This document shows, in pieces, positions 23,107 through 34,764 of a stretch of DNA of 60,000 nucleotides. The stretch spans positions 143,146,711-143,206,710 of the forward strand of contig CM043966.1 in NCBI GenBank assembly GCA_014529385.2, in the 5' to 3' direction. The position numbers were made by a program, and so were the translations under genes. Position 1 is the stretch's first letter. Each line of letters opens with the position of its first letter. Below the pieces are notes generated by a model. The model had not been told where the DNA came from and made no database searches. It saw only the letters and a program-made list of their open reading frames with translations. Origin of the DNA: Adiantum capillus-veneris (taxonomy: Eukaryota > Streptophyta > Polypodiopsida > Polypodiales > Pteridaceae).

Positions 23107-24078
23107 CATGGATCGCGATCCATGACTCCCTGATAAATTTTTGTATAGAAACTATATCAATTTGTAGCAAAGACCATTATGAACAAAACTCCCCAAAGGA
23201 GGTTTGTCAAAAAAGCTCAACAAGTGGGTGAAAAGGGCAGAAAACAGTTCAAGGTGAAAATTGCCAAATAAACCTAGGGATTGACTTTTGCTTGACCTAA
23301 TCAAGTCCAAACCACACAAAAACCATATAGAAGGGATCACTGCACCAAGGGCAAGTTGTGTGTCAAGTTTCATTACCATCTTCCACAAGGGTATATGGAT
23401 CGCAATCCATGTCCCCTGTCTCACAAACTGAGACCAAACTTGTACCATAGCTAGAGCAGATATAAGGAGTCTAGTGCTCTTTTCCAAACGGAATTTGGAT
23501 ATACAAAACCAAGACAAAAGCCTAGAACTGTCAAGCATTTTGACTCAATACAAGATTGACCTAATTTCCAATCCAGAGGTCCATTTTCAAACAATTGTGA
23601 TGCCATACAACCTACTAGTCATGTTGATTCTGATATTACCAAGAAAAATCGATTTGGGCTCCAAACCTGGATCGCGATCCATGACCCCATAGTGACAGTT
23701 TGACCTAAAAAATTCCATATTAGTAGTGCACACACAAGGGAATATATCCCCAAGTCCAATTTTGAAAAAAAAAAGAAAATTTAGGTCAAAAGGGAGCAAA
23801 ATAGGTGACGGATTGAAAACCGCAGTGCATACTAGTGTTGGCCATTTAACCTATCAAACCAAGTCCAAATCCAAAAAAGTTGAGATTTAGCTTGTGGACA
23901 TAGTGAGGAACAAGCTACCTAGAGATCAAGTGCAGATGTGGTTGAACATGGATCGCGATGCATGTCCCCCAGCCTCAAAATTTGATGAAAATTGGCATAG
24001 CCTGTATATGACTTGGTCTACATACTGTCAAAATTTCAAGTAAAAATTTGACAGGGGGGTCATGGATCGCGATCCATG
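23107..24078 (+). repeat. five copies of an 18-bp palindrome in the H leader
   Basis: CATGGATCGCGATCCATG, a perfect palindrome, occurs exactly at 23107 and 24061 and with one or two mismatches at 23394, 23666 and 23947. Spacings are 287, 272, 281 and 114 bp. Four of the five copies are followed by a C-rich run. The intervening sequence is poorly conserved. No open frame spans the array. The copies lie between the primer site and the gag-like frames of H. Confidence 0.9.
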
Positions 24079-24491
24079 TACCTTTTCATAGTGGGGGTAT
24101 TTGACTTAATGAGCTTGTAGACATACTTGAGTACATCCCAAATCTCAAGTTTGAGCCTAAAATACCTTTTAGAGACCAAGAGACAAGCCAAAGCTCCTGT
24201 ATATTGGTTCTGAAACTATTTTGAGTGTTGTTTCAAGTGCAATTCACCAAAATTTCTCTAGCTTGTGATAAACAACTCCAAATTGAGTCAGGTATAGCTA
24301 GGAAGAAAGCTTGTGAGAAATAGGACACACCTAGACCTAATTCCAAACTTTCAGGGTACCCAAAATTAGTTTCCAAATACCAAAGGATGACAAAGATTTG
24401 ACTTTTGAGAGACCTGATCAGGGGCAAAAAGGAATAAGTTGCACTAAGCCAAAGTTGGCTTATCAGAGAATGTCTTAAGTGAGCCTTTACC

Positions 24492-25514
24492 ATGAAAAAT
24501 CATCCACCACCAGGGTTTTCTACTCTACACAGAGATATGTATCTAGAGGAAAGACATCCTCTGATCAACAAACCAAACGTGAGATTCATCAAAACCAATG
24601 AAGCTATGAGAATTCTAACAGATTATGCTCATGAGGACTTGTATAGGTTCACAAATGGAGATCTATATATCTTCTACAAGTGTGTAGAACCCAATGCAAG
24701 AGAGATGACCGACCATAAGAATCTCTATGCATTCACGTATACAAATGCCCATGGAGTGCAAGTTTTGATGGTAGATAAGTATGGACGAGAGTACAAACTT
24801 GTCAATCCAATTGACATAGAATAATATACATACAAGGGTACTCCAATCACTACTTTCTTTCAATCAAAAGTGATGCCAGAATACAATTCAGAGAGGATTC
24901 CAATGGGATTTTCTCCAAAATGAGAGGAGAGAGTGAGAGACGTCTTTTCACGAGACCACTAATTGGTAGATTGGTGACTGGACCACAATGACTAAGACCA
25001 TATCAAGTGGCCCAATGTGTCAAGATGAAGTACAGTGGGTCATGGCTATCAAAAACCAAAAAGATGGTAGTACTACCTTACATTCAATACCTATCCCTGA
25101 GATCAACATAGAGCATGAATTTTTCCAAGGAGATATATGATCTCTATATGGGATGCCGAGATTGTAGCATCTGAAGAGAGAAAAACATACTCTCTACAGA
25201 CTTTGCCATTTTTCATAGGAGAACTCAAAACAAAATCTGAGGTTAGAGTGGTAACTTCTCAGTGGAAAGCCACACCAAAAATGATGAATACCAAAAGCTT
25301 GCACGAACTGATGTCTTCTCCTATACAATGCACACTTTCTCTTTCAGAGTTTCTAAAAATTAGACCACATATATGGTTCCAAATGGGCAAACACCTAGAA
25401 AAGATGGGAATGAAAGTCCCTCATCAAGATATCCCCTTAGATGACAACATGGGTGAAACTTCACCTAAGAGACCAAAAGTGCAGCCTATACCAATGAATA
25501 AGGTGGGTGATTAA
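24492..25514 (+). pseudogene. gag-like protein of unknown family (element H)
   Basis: An ATG-started frame (24492-24824, 110 codons) is followed by further in-strand pieces to 25514, the longest 25137-25514 (125 codons), separated by stops and shifts. The first piece is a compact globular-looking sequence with regular aromatic residues. The second ends in a charged tail with PKRPKVQ, a possible nuclear-localisation-like or nucleic-acid-binding tail. No zinc knuckle is visible. Position between leader and protease suggests gag; I do not recognise the family from sequence. Confidence 0.45.
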
Positions 25515-25549
25515 TTGTGAAGGATAAGAAGGAAACACCACCTTACCAC

Positions 25550-25862
25550 TAGAGTACAAAGGAGTGAAAACAATAGCCATACTTGATAGTAGGGTTGTAA
25601 TAGCCATGGCTACAAAAGAAATCTGAGAGAAATGGGGAAGACTAGCTCTCAGAAATCGCGCACGAAATTGCAATTAGCGAACGATTATGTAGAAAGACCC
25701 TTGGGAATGCTGGAACAAGTGATAGTATCCTCATGCGGGATAGAATACAAACAAACCATTGCGGTGGTAGACTTTGGAAAATGCAACAACTTTGAGGTTA
25801 TTTTGGGACGGCCATTCATGCATCAACTCAAAATGGTTCAAGATTGGTATTGTGATGTATAA
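25550..25862 (+). pseudogene. retropepsin-like protease remnant (element H)
   Basis: Frame one reads TIAILDSRVVIAMATKEI (25568-25621), where a retropepsin would have D-S/T-G. The Gly is Arg (AGG at 25591-25593). After a stop and a shift, a second frame (25632-25862) has RTKLQLA, a central strand VVDFG, and ILGRPFMHQLKMVQDW, the typical second-half ILG motif of plant retroelement proteases. Stop, frameshift and active-site change make it non-functional. Confidence 0.7.
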
Positions 25863-25998
25863 GGGTGTCACAACCAAGGTTAACACCAAGGATCATAGTT
25901 ATAGGGTTGTAAACCAAACTTCAATAGAAGACTTTTCAATCACTATAGATGATGGAACGCAATAACTTGCTTGGCTACTGAAGGATGCTCACATTTGG

Positions 25999-26641
25999 AT
26001 GTGCAGAGCATCTGAATGTGAAAGTCTTAGAAAGGAAGATTGCATCCTAGAGTGTTCAATAGATGATGAAGTTTACACTAAGGAGCCATTTCTAGAGGAT
26101 TTGTTTGAACCCTTTGGATGGGATCAAATACTAGCGACTCTTGATGTCTGCGTAAATGAGGTGACCAGCACCACATCTTGCAACAAATATGGTTACGATA
26201 TCATACCCTTTCTAATGGTATCTACAGCCCATGAAATCAAAAACATTTTTGAAACAAATGAGATTGAATAAACAAACAATTGCAAACGAATGGTGGACAA
26301 AGCTTCTATATGCGATCTTCCACAAGATGATGAGAACGAATACCATGATTCGAGGAGCAATGATTTAAGGAACAATATTGAAGACAAACTTTTAAGTGGC
26401 TATGACATAGCTCCCTTATTTACAACCTTCAATAAAGGTATTGAAGGAACCTAATGAGGTTTGTGAGTGCGAAAGTAGAAAAGTTGAGACAGATAGATAC
26501 TTTGTGGAGCATGATGTCAAAGTGCAAACAAAGGAAGCAGAGCAACCACGAGAATATGTCATCATTGACATACCTAAAGAATCGACCAAATCTGTTTCAA
26601 AGAAGTCGCCTCCAGAAAAAGCCCAAATGAAAGCAAATTAA
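25999..26641 (+). pseudogene. unassigned acidic frames downstream of the H protease
   Basis: Frames at 25999-26271 (90 codons) and 26441-26641 (66 codons) follow the protease on the same strand. Both are acidic. The second ends Lys/Pro-rich (KKSPPEKAQMK). They lack RT motifs such as the F/YxDD box. They may be the rest of a gag-protease polyprotein. Confidence 0.35.
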
Positions 26642-27475
26642 GAAACAAAGTTTTCAAGTTCAATGTCAAATGTTCAACAAGCGCAAGATCAAGAGAAGAG
26701 CAAGGATAACAAAGAAGATCAATTGTCTCCTATACGGAGATCAAATTTAGCATATGTGGAGAAACAAGACTTAAAATCATATGTTCAGTTGTGATAGATC
26801 CAAAAGCAATAAAGAATCTAATGAATTATGGAACGTGGATCATGATGGGAAAGCCACCAATCAAAGAGCTAGAAGAAATAGTGTACACAAGTTGAAAAAT
26901 TCTGATTCCTAGCTTTGGCATGGCATAATCCGTACTAAGTACTAAGTTGCAACTTGAACGAGTAATTCATAGAATTTTGGGCCCTCTTAGGTTGGCCAAG
27001 ATAAATGCTTCAGTAAATCCTTTTGTTTTTCCTCTCATTGGGTACAACCTCAGTTTGGACGTCTATAGTTTTGTTTTGTTTTAAGCATTAGTTCATGCAT
27101 AGACCATGGATAATGGCCCAGGAATAGAGGTTTTTTCCTTCCATTTCACTCCACACATTAGAATAAATGTTGCAATTAGTAGAAAGATCCATTTTCAACA
27201 ACGTATGGTGTTCATGTTTGGTGCCCAAAGAGTAGGAGAAATCCTTGCGTCACCCCTAGGGCTTGGAAACCGAACAAACACCTCCCCCCCGACAACAACA
27301 TAGGTGTGTGTATGTGCACTTCCCTCAGACAACAATCATAGTGAGATAACAAGAACTCAAAAGGAAACATAAATGGGAGGTCTTACCACTTTTCTTCATG
27401 GTAGTGTCTATAACCCGTACAAATTATTGACAATGACTAACATAAAGACAAACTAAAACTATAGGACATCACTTT
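26642..27475. other. non-coding boundary region between H and I
   Basis: No gene. A plus-strand frame at 27106-27303 has no motif. A C-rich run near 27286-27293 would be a purine tract on the minus strand, but I could not pair it with an LTR. The right end of H lies somewhere here. Confidence 0.35.
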
Positions 27476-28230
27476 CTACAAAAAGAATCGGTGCTTTTGC
27501 ATCACCATCAAACAGATTGAGTTGCCGTTTGTTCTTCTTAAAACACCTATTTGAAGGATGATTGGTCTTTCCACAATGAATATAAGGATTCTTGTTGAAG
27601 CAGGCCTTGGTTTGATGATTGTTGCAGCCACAAATTGCATAAGGTCTAGTGTTGGTGGTTGGTCTGGTGGAAGCTGCAATTGAAGTGCAACCACTAATTG
27701 TATATGCACTCCGAACAATGGAAGAACTGGCACAAGATACTCTTTTTTCTTCTTCCTACAAGGAATTGATGATACCATGCGAGGAGGGAAACATATCTTT
27801 TTCTTTTAAAACAATGACAATTTGATGAAATTTTGTAGGTAAGCTATTTAGCAAAACAACTATGAGATCTTCATCCAACCATGCGGCTTCAACATACACC
27901 AACTGAGTTTTCAGGCTCTTTAGTCTATTGGCTAATGCAGTTATGTTCTCATTCGTACGCATAGCAGGAGAATATAATTCCATTTTGAGACTCATCATGG
28001 AATATTTGTCTTTAGCACCAAAAAAAGTCTCAATCTCTATCCACGCATCCGCCGCTGACGTCATGAAAATAATGTATAAAGTTGTCTTCTAGAGAAGTTA
28101 GAATAATACCTAATGCTTGCTCGTCCTTTTGTTGTTGCTTTTTGACAGATAATGCTCTGGTAACTCTAGTCATTGTGCCTACTTCATTGATTGATAGGGA
28201 ATTTACAATGCTCCATAGATTTTTGCACAT
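27476..28230 (-). pseudogene. copia gag remnant (element I)
   Basis: Minus-strand pieces in order: LWSIVNSLSINE..SLEDNFIHYFHD (28230-28030), then ADAWIEIETFFGAKDKYSMMSLKMELYS with LLNSLPTKFHQIV (28064-27756), the UBN2 capsid signature of copia gag. They are followed by a damaged zinc knuckle (HCGKTNHPSNRCFKK in a neighbouring frame, about 27520-27580). Frameshifts separate the pieces. Protease and pol are absent to the left, so the element is 3'-truncated. Confidence 0.85.
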
Positions 28231-28990
28231 CAGATATCCCTTTACCTTTATTTGATAAGTGTGAAAGCCAGATCAATTGAATTTTTTGACTTTCCACACC
28301 ATATTGAATTCTTCAAGAAGATCTTGGTGACAAAGACTATTGTCGAGCACTTGTGAGAATTCACGATCAATTGCAGAAACAAAATATCTGCTTGATTTTA
28401 ATTGGTTAAGCTATTGTTGAAAAATTTACAGCCTTTGGAGATGCTAACCAAAGACTATGTCAAATTGCAACACAAATTGTCGACTTACAGTAGTTTTGAA
28501 ATTCCAAACAATTCATTGCCAAGCGATGCCTTGGTTTATAGACCCTTTTGCTTGATTACTATGGTGTTTTGATATGTTGCTCAATGGCTAGGCTTGCCCT
28601 CTACAATCCATAACAGTGTTGCAATAGGCACCATTTTGAGAGGTGTTTTGATAAGCACGCAAAAACTGCTCACAAACTCACCCTATGATAAGTGCTTGCC
28701 GATTATGACCGCTACAAACAACGTTGTGGAATGCAAGGAAAACACCACCTTTGTGAGACACCACCTTTATCAAGGCATTTTGAAATGCAAAAATGTTGTC
28801 AAGAATAGAGTCTTGATATGCAGTGCCTGGCAGAGCCAACTTTGCCACCACTTGGCTAGGGTAACGTTTTGATAAGCTGCACAAAACAATCTCATCTACC
28901 TGTGTTGCCTTCACTACCTGCCTATTGATGCCTTGCTAGCAATGATGAGATGACCATTGCCTTGCTTGTGACAACCTCCACTACGCCTAG
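28231..28990 (-). other. leader region of copia I
   Basis: Lies between the primer site at 28991 and the recognisable gag. It probably holds the untranslated leader and the eroded gag start. No motif is seen. Confidence 0.4.
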
Positions 28991-29002
28991 GCTCTGATAC
29001 CA
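28991..29002 (-). other. primer binding site of copia I
   Basis: GCTCTGATACCA on the plus strand (TGGTATCAGAGC in sense), next to an LTR-like end TGTTGGGTGCGACAG at 29005. Confidence 0.8.
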
Positions 29003-29087
29003 CGTGTTGGGTGCGACAGTTAGAGTGGGTGATGACGAGGATCCATGGGATCCTGTTGACCAAGCGTGCAGAGAATGAGGGAGACAA

Positions 29088-29274
<187 letters not shown>

Positions 29275-29798
29275 AAGGGGGAGATATTGAGAGAGGAAAA
29301 AAAACACTATATTAATTAATTCAAAAAATCATACATATATATCTAGGTAAAACTTTCCATGCACACTTTACTAAAAGAATGGCACTCACTGGGTGTATCT
29401 CCATTATTATAAGAGAATGTTCCCAAGGCTACCGCTTGATTGGACCAGGGCTTGCAAACTCAATATTTACAAGGAGAAAATTGCTCTGCAAAACAATGTT
29501 GCTATATGCACACAGTTTTTAGTGCACCTTCATCTTCATCACTCTCAACTGAGCTCACAAGTTCCCATTGCATTCTCACAAAGCTTTAACATTTCTCGAT
29601 CTCTCAATCTCCAAGAGAGAGAAATCTATGGCCTCGGATCTCTCAATGCCACCATGCTCTTTGCCATCATTGTGCATTATAATACCAATTGAAGAGTGTG
29701 AAAATAAGGTGCATATGTGGAGAGGTAGAAGAAGAGATAATAAACAGAGTGGGTGGAGAAGCCTCTCAACAGAAGTGTATATGAGAGTGCTCCTTATT

Positions 29799-29808
29799 CC
29801 TTATATAC
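29799..29808 (-). promoter_or_regulatory. TATA-like element in LTR of copia I
   Basis: On the minus strand the sequence ATGTATATAAGG is a good TATA box match, about 0.8 kb upstream of the primer site in the sense of the element, where the LTR promoter would lie. Assigned by position only. Confidence 0.3.
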
Positions 29809-29990
29809 ATCATGAATAACAAGAAGAGTGGATGGCCGAATACAGTGTTCGATCTAAGATAAAGGTACATCTGTCTTTAAATCTAGACACGATGCAGTGT
29901 GACGTGGAAAATTTTACCCTCATCTAGCAAAAAATGGAAAGAAGTGTCACCTCTCAAGGATATGTAAGCACGAGGAACGCTAGAGATAAA

Positions 29991-31357
29991 TGTGACATCA
30001 ATGTTGTGAAGGATTGGGGGGCTCGCCTCTACAACACCTCAAACCAACACCAAGAAAAACAGGATGAAGAGAATGGCTCTCTTGAAATAATATAGGCAGA
30101 TCCTCGCTCACAAATTTTAACAACCTCACTCACACTCAACCTTGACTAGCTTCCATCTACACCCCTACAACTCCCACTATACTTGGATGCATCAAAGGAA
30201 GCAAAGGGATAAAAAAAACCTAAGAAAAAAGTGATGAAAAAAAATGGAAATCTCTTCACTTTTTCTTATGGAACCAAGGGCTTCACTTCTTTTCAAACCC
30301 CCTCCCATGTGCTAGTAGAGACTCCATAGGCACCCCCATATATACACCTAGCTTGGCCAAACCCCATCCAAGTCAAGCTTAATTGGAAAAACCACAAAGT
30401 TCCACAAAAAGAAAATCTAAAAAGTGATGAAAATATCTGGAAAAACCTTGCCCTTTTTCATATGTACAAGCAAGGATTTACGGCGCATAGTCTACCCTCG
30501 ACTAGCTACACCACAAGGAACTGTACACAACATGGCTTCCATACCTCAAACCAAGATGAAGCAAGGTCAATATGAAAAGCTATGCACCCAATTTCATCAG
30601 TCCATTGAGGAGAGACACACTCTCAACTCACCACACTAGGCTCTCGCAAGGCAAGAGGGGCACCCCTACATTAAAACCCCCATCGTTCACTACCTGGGGG
30701 ATTCACCATGAAAAACTTACCGTACCACGTAAGTGCAGGGAAGGGGTGTGTTTTTACAAGTTACATAAGCATATAAGTTAGGGTTAGGGCCCCCAATAAT
30801 TTATCTCTCAAGCTTAAAAATAAGGGAGGGGGCTATCATATTTATAAGGGGGGCAAGGGGGACTGACCCGGATTGATTACTTATAACGATTGGTCACCGG
30901 TGTGCAGTAGAACTCAGATGAATTCAGGGGAAGTTTTTTTTTAAAGTCACACATCAAAGCATTAAGCTAGTCATAGATAAGGGCTGATTTGGAGCACGTG
31001 AAGGGTTGATTTACACCTACTTTGGATGGGTTAGAATTGGACAAGTAACAAGAGTGCGGTCTGATCAGGCACATAGTTTGAAATTCAAACTAAGACACAT
31101 TGAGGGTAGTACCGTACATCTAGTTATCAGAAAAAGTGATTCTTTAGTACGTTGTCACTCACTATGCTGAAGCCCTTTGACTAGTTTTGCTCAACTAGAT
31201 CATGTGAGACCTAAATTTTATATGTAAGATAGGGGTATGATAGTTTTCTTCATTGATTATCGTATAAGCATAGAAAGGGAGGTCATATTCACTAATATGA
31301 GTCATATATAGGGGTGTTATCAAAGTTGTTCACTCGCAGGTGGCATCCCGTTTTGTA
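29991..31357. other. non-coding region, nothing recognised
   Basis: No coding signal beyond short chance frames (for example 30424-30639). A short direct repeat AAAAAGTGATGAAAA occurs twice (near 30206-30240 and 30418-30436). No LTR or target duplication was found. Confidence 0.35.
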
Positions 31358-31413
31358 TATAGAGTGAATCCCTCGGGGTTCACTCTATAGTGAATCCCTC
31401 GGGGTTCACTATA
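31358..31413. repeat. two overlapping tandem hairpins
   Basis: Hairpin one (31358-31389) has 15-bp arms and hairpin two (31386-31413) 13-bp arms, each with a two-base centre and a single mismatch that would be a G-U pair in one transcribed strand. They share TATA at the join. The core AGTGAATCCCTCGGGG is a direct repeat with a 26-bp period. Confidence 0.85.
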
Positions 31414-31907
31414 AGCTACAGCAACATAGGCTTCCTTCTTCACAATTGAATACTCCCACTCACTCATGACCGCAAGCTGATAGAATTTAGTTTTTCTTCA
31501 TATTTTTAAAGCACTTACTCACTCTTTTAAGTCTTGACACTTCTATGTACAAAAAGCAAAACTATGTACCCCACACAACTAGACTGCATGCGTAGAGACA
31601 ACTTGCACACACCGCCTTTGTACACTGTGTACAAGCATGGTTTATTTACATCTAAGGGGTCCAAAAGCATAAAAAAACATTGCTCAAAGACTTTGGGGTG
31701 GATCGCACCATTCCACCAAAACACATCACAATGTCACTGGCATGTGGAGCTACCACTCTAGCATGTGTCAAAACCATTTGTGCATCTTGTGCTCATCGAT
31801 TTTGCTGCCTCATACATCAAAATTAATGAAAACTAATGTATCATGTGTGATCACAATGCCCAAGAAACAAGCATTGACATGAACAAGACCTCCAGACTCT
31901 AACACGT

Positions 31908-33878
31908 TGGTGCAGCCAAAGTGTGTCTTCCCTAGCAGAGGGTACAAGCAGTGGTTTGTATTTTTACAAGTGCATGGAAAAGGGCTAGAGAAAATGGGAA
32001 GAGCCTGGGCCGGAAAGTGGTAGCAGATATGTATGCTTTATGTGGTTTTTTAGACCAAAAGGGCTCCAAGATGGACCTAGTGGGATGGTAGGTGAAGGTT
32101 GTCCAAATTGCTAGTTTTTTGCTTGGTTATGTAGAGCTAGAAGTGTTGTATGAGTTGATCTAGACGTCTCATTAAACGAACGTATAGGGTGGAAGTTGTC
32201 AAAGCTTGAGTGCATGGCAGATTTGAGACGAACAGGCCAAGTGATGATAGGTGGTCACAGAGGGTTTCAACGGGTAGATGTGAAGATCTCATCATGTATG
32301 ATGTGGAGCATGTTGGGTCTTTTTAGGGCATCATTTGGAGTCTCATATGCCAAGTTATTGTCAGTTGAAGTTTCATCGGGGCCATTTTTGGGCCAATTTT
32401 CTCACCTCAATCGATGTGCCATATGGTGTTATTTGAAGCCTGACAAGGTCCACAGAGGTAGTGTACGCGGTCTGGAGCTGATAGAAAGTGATGACGTGTC
32501 AAACAGAGTCCGGACCGGCTAGATCTTGAAGGTTGAAAATGGGGACAGTTGCTTGCAATGTGGCGGCATGTGATTTTTTGCAGGTTTGGTGCTCGTCGTT
32601 TGGGGCTATGTGGACGTTGGAGTGTGGCCAAAACGGAGGAGTTCAAATCTGGGGGGATGGTCTTTCAATGGGACTCGACAGTTTGGGAATTGGATCACTG
32701 AGTAGGGAATGGAAAGCATTGAAATTCAGGAGGAGAATAAGTTTTTCATGAAGTTTTTTAAGTGCTTTTGGGGAGTGCCCTTGGAGGCCTTTGGAGGGCA
32801 GAGGGGCAAGAATCTGCCATGTGGCTATCCATTAGGCCCATATTCACTGCGAGGAAAGCATACACAAGGTATATTTAATGGGTGGCACACCCTACTGGAG
32901 AATTGAGTTGGAGAAAGGCTCTCACGAGCTCTTGGCAATGGTGATTCTCTATCGGGCGCTACTCTTAGGATCTCTTGTGGGCGTTGAGCGCGCTGAGGCA
33001 CTCCATGGTGGTTTAGTTTGTCATCATTGCCATCTACGGTCGATGATTGTGTAGTGTGGAGCTGACATGGCATGCCTTGCTACAAGTGGCCTCAAAGGCC
33101 AATGCTTTTGTTAGAGTAAAAGGGGGGTTTCCCACCCTTGTCACGGTGCCATGACAATGGGGTGTCCCTTCCCACGAGAGGCACTCCAAAAATAGGAGAA
33201 GTGCATGCGAGCTAAAAAAGGAAAGGTCAATTGAAAGAGGGGTGACCTCACACGCCCAAGAGGCCTTTTTGAACAGTTTTGGCGAGCTCAAAGGAGAGAG
33301 CTCAAAGGGATTTCGGGTGAGCTCAAGGACGAGTCTTGCAGGAGGAGCTCTTGGTGGTGGTGAAGGTGGAGCTTTTGGATCATTTTGGAGTCAACGAGGG
33401 TGCCAATACGGAGACTTTTTCTTGCCGCACTCAGCGAGGGGAGCCACACAAAGCGGAAGCCATCGATTGCCAAGGTTTTTTTTGGGCTCGTCGTGCTTGT
33501 GCCGATGGAGCCAATGCTAGCATGTTTTCATGGTGTTGTAGGAGGTGTTTTTGTCGACATCAAAGCAAACCATGTCAAAATTTGTTAACGTTTCTTCCCC
33601 CTTTTCCCTCTTCTTCTCTTTGCTCAGTTCCACTCATCTAGTGCCGGTGTTTGAGATGTGTGTGCCTCCCCGGGCCTATATGTGTGTGAGAGAGAAAGAG
33701 AGAACGGTGTGTAATGTGACACGGTTGTAAACATGCAAAATTTGGTGTGGCGTGTTATCAGTTGTGTGAGTTTTGAAGGTGAAATCTAGTGGATTGGAGT
33801 GCAGTGATTATCCTGGGCTATAGAGAGGCAGTTTGTTTGGTTTACGGGTGTGTTTTTCTTTCCCCCTATGCAACATCA
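31908..33878 (+). repeat. putative solo LTR related to gypsy E
   Basis: Starts TGGTGCAGCCAAAG, matching the E LTR start TGGTACATGCAAAG. It keeps parallel landmarks in order: GAGGCTCCAAG..GGGATGGTAGG, GTCTCATTAA, and near the end TTTTGAAGGTG..GGGCTATAGAGAGGCA before a pyrimidine-rich end. If it ends at 33878 (ACATCA), the flanks CACGT and CACAT could be a target duplication with one change. No gag or pol follows, so it is read as a solo LTR of a sister family. Confidence 0.5.
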
Positions 33879-34099
33879 CACATATCTGCTAAATGGATGT
33901 CAAGAAACCATAACTATGGTAAGAAATCTTGGGAGAAATTTGATAGTCTCTCCCTTGTAAACTCAGTTATTTCCTCTGAGCTCTTGAGGCCACCATTCTC
34001 CCTGCCATTGCCCTGCACTTTGATATAGCAGTTGAAGGATGCATGAGTACAATGCATATGCGGTTAAGGAGAAAGAAGGATGTAGAGAGAGAGAAGGAA

Positions 34100-34122
34100 G
34101 GGGGGGGGGGGGGGGGGGGGGG
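34100..34122. repeat. 23-base G homopolymer
   Basis: An uninterrupted run of 23 G, preceded by a GA-rich stretch. Confidence 0.9.
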
Positions 34123-34296
34123 CACAAAGTGGGTGGAGTGTAGAGTAGCAAGTTCTATCTCTTTATTCTTTGTATATAAAGTCATAAGGTAATCTTGTAT
34201 AGTTAGTGGGCGGTTGAACATAGACATCCATCCTCGATGCAAAGGCACATGCCGCCTTTATCTCAACATTTTTTACCCAAAAACCCACCAAACATA

Positions 34297-34644
34297 CTTC
34301 AAAAATGGCTTGCCCACTTGCAATTATGCACGTGTCTTTACATATAGCTTTCCCTTGTGTTTAATGATGGTTTGGGCAAACCATATGCCAAGAAAATTGC
34401 ACAATTGGCAAGTAGGCAAGCCATTTCCAAAGTCCGGGTAAAAAACACGATTGAACTTTATAAACACATTGCCCACTTATCAATTGTGCATGCCGCTTTG
34501 CATGTAGCTTGTCCCTATCCCTATTGATGGTATGAGCAAGCCATCTACAAAGCGAAATGCACAAATGGCGACTGGACAATCTATATGCAAAAGGACAAGC
34601 TATATGCAAAGAGGCGTGCACAATTGAAAAGTGAACAAGCCGTT
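34297..34644. repeat. foldback cluster of five related arms
   Basis: A unit of about 55 bp occurs five times with alternating orientation: forward 34297-34354, reverse 34374-34432, forward 34466-34518, reverse 34529-34580, reverse 34593-34644. The first two form a hairpin with a 19-bp loop, the third and fourth one with a 10-bp loop. Shared landmarks are GCTTGCCCACTTG and CAATTGTGCA. A 19-bp direct repeat (34574-34592 and 34593-34611) joins the last two copies. Not protein-coding. It resembles a foldback or MITE-like element. The flanks 33884-34296 hold only the G run and no gene. Confidence 0.8.
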
Positions 34645-34764
34645 TCTGAAGTTTTCTTGCATTATTTACTTTTTCACATGTTTTTCTATTTGTTAATGCT
34701 TGCTTTTTTATTATTTGATTATTCCAAAGTCTACTACGCTCTTGATGAAGATAGTTAAATATTT

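Larger units (their letters stand above)
21201..27300 (+). mobile_element. RT-less gypsy-type retroelement H
   Basis: Inferred from a gypsy-type primer site after a putative LTR (22096), a 2.4-kb leader with repeated palindromes, gag-like open frames (24.5-25.5 kb) and a retropepsin remnant (25.55-25.86 kb), all on the plus strand in the expected order. No reverse transcriptase, RNase H or integrase is seen before copia fragment I begins at 27.5 kb, and no second LTR is found. It may be a non-autonomous gag-protease element, or an autonomous one whose pol was lost. Confidence 0.5.

Noticed and set aside
23107-24078. CRISPR-like array
   Set aside because: The repeats are perfect palindromes with unequal spacings of 114-287 bp, in a plant-type retroelement leader.
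24492-24824. Host gene on the plus strand
   Set aside because: Position between a retroelement leader and a retropepsin remnant makes gag more likely, though the family is unknown.
27286-27293. Polypurine tract of copia I on the minus strand
   Set aside because: No LTR resembling the one at 29005 follows it.
32825-33073. Small genes in the 31.9-33.9 kb region
   Set aside because: Landmarks match the non-coding E LTR; frames are short and unconserved.
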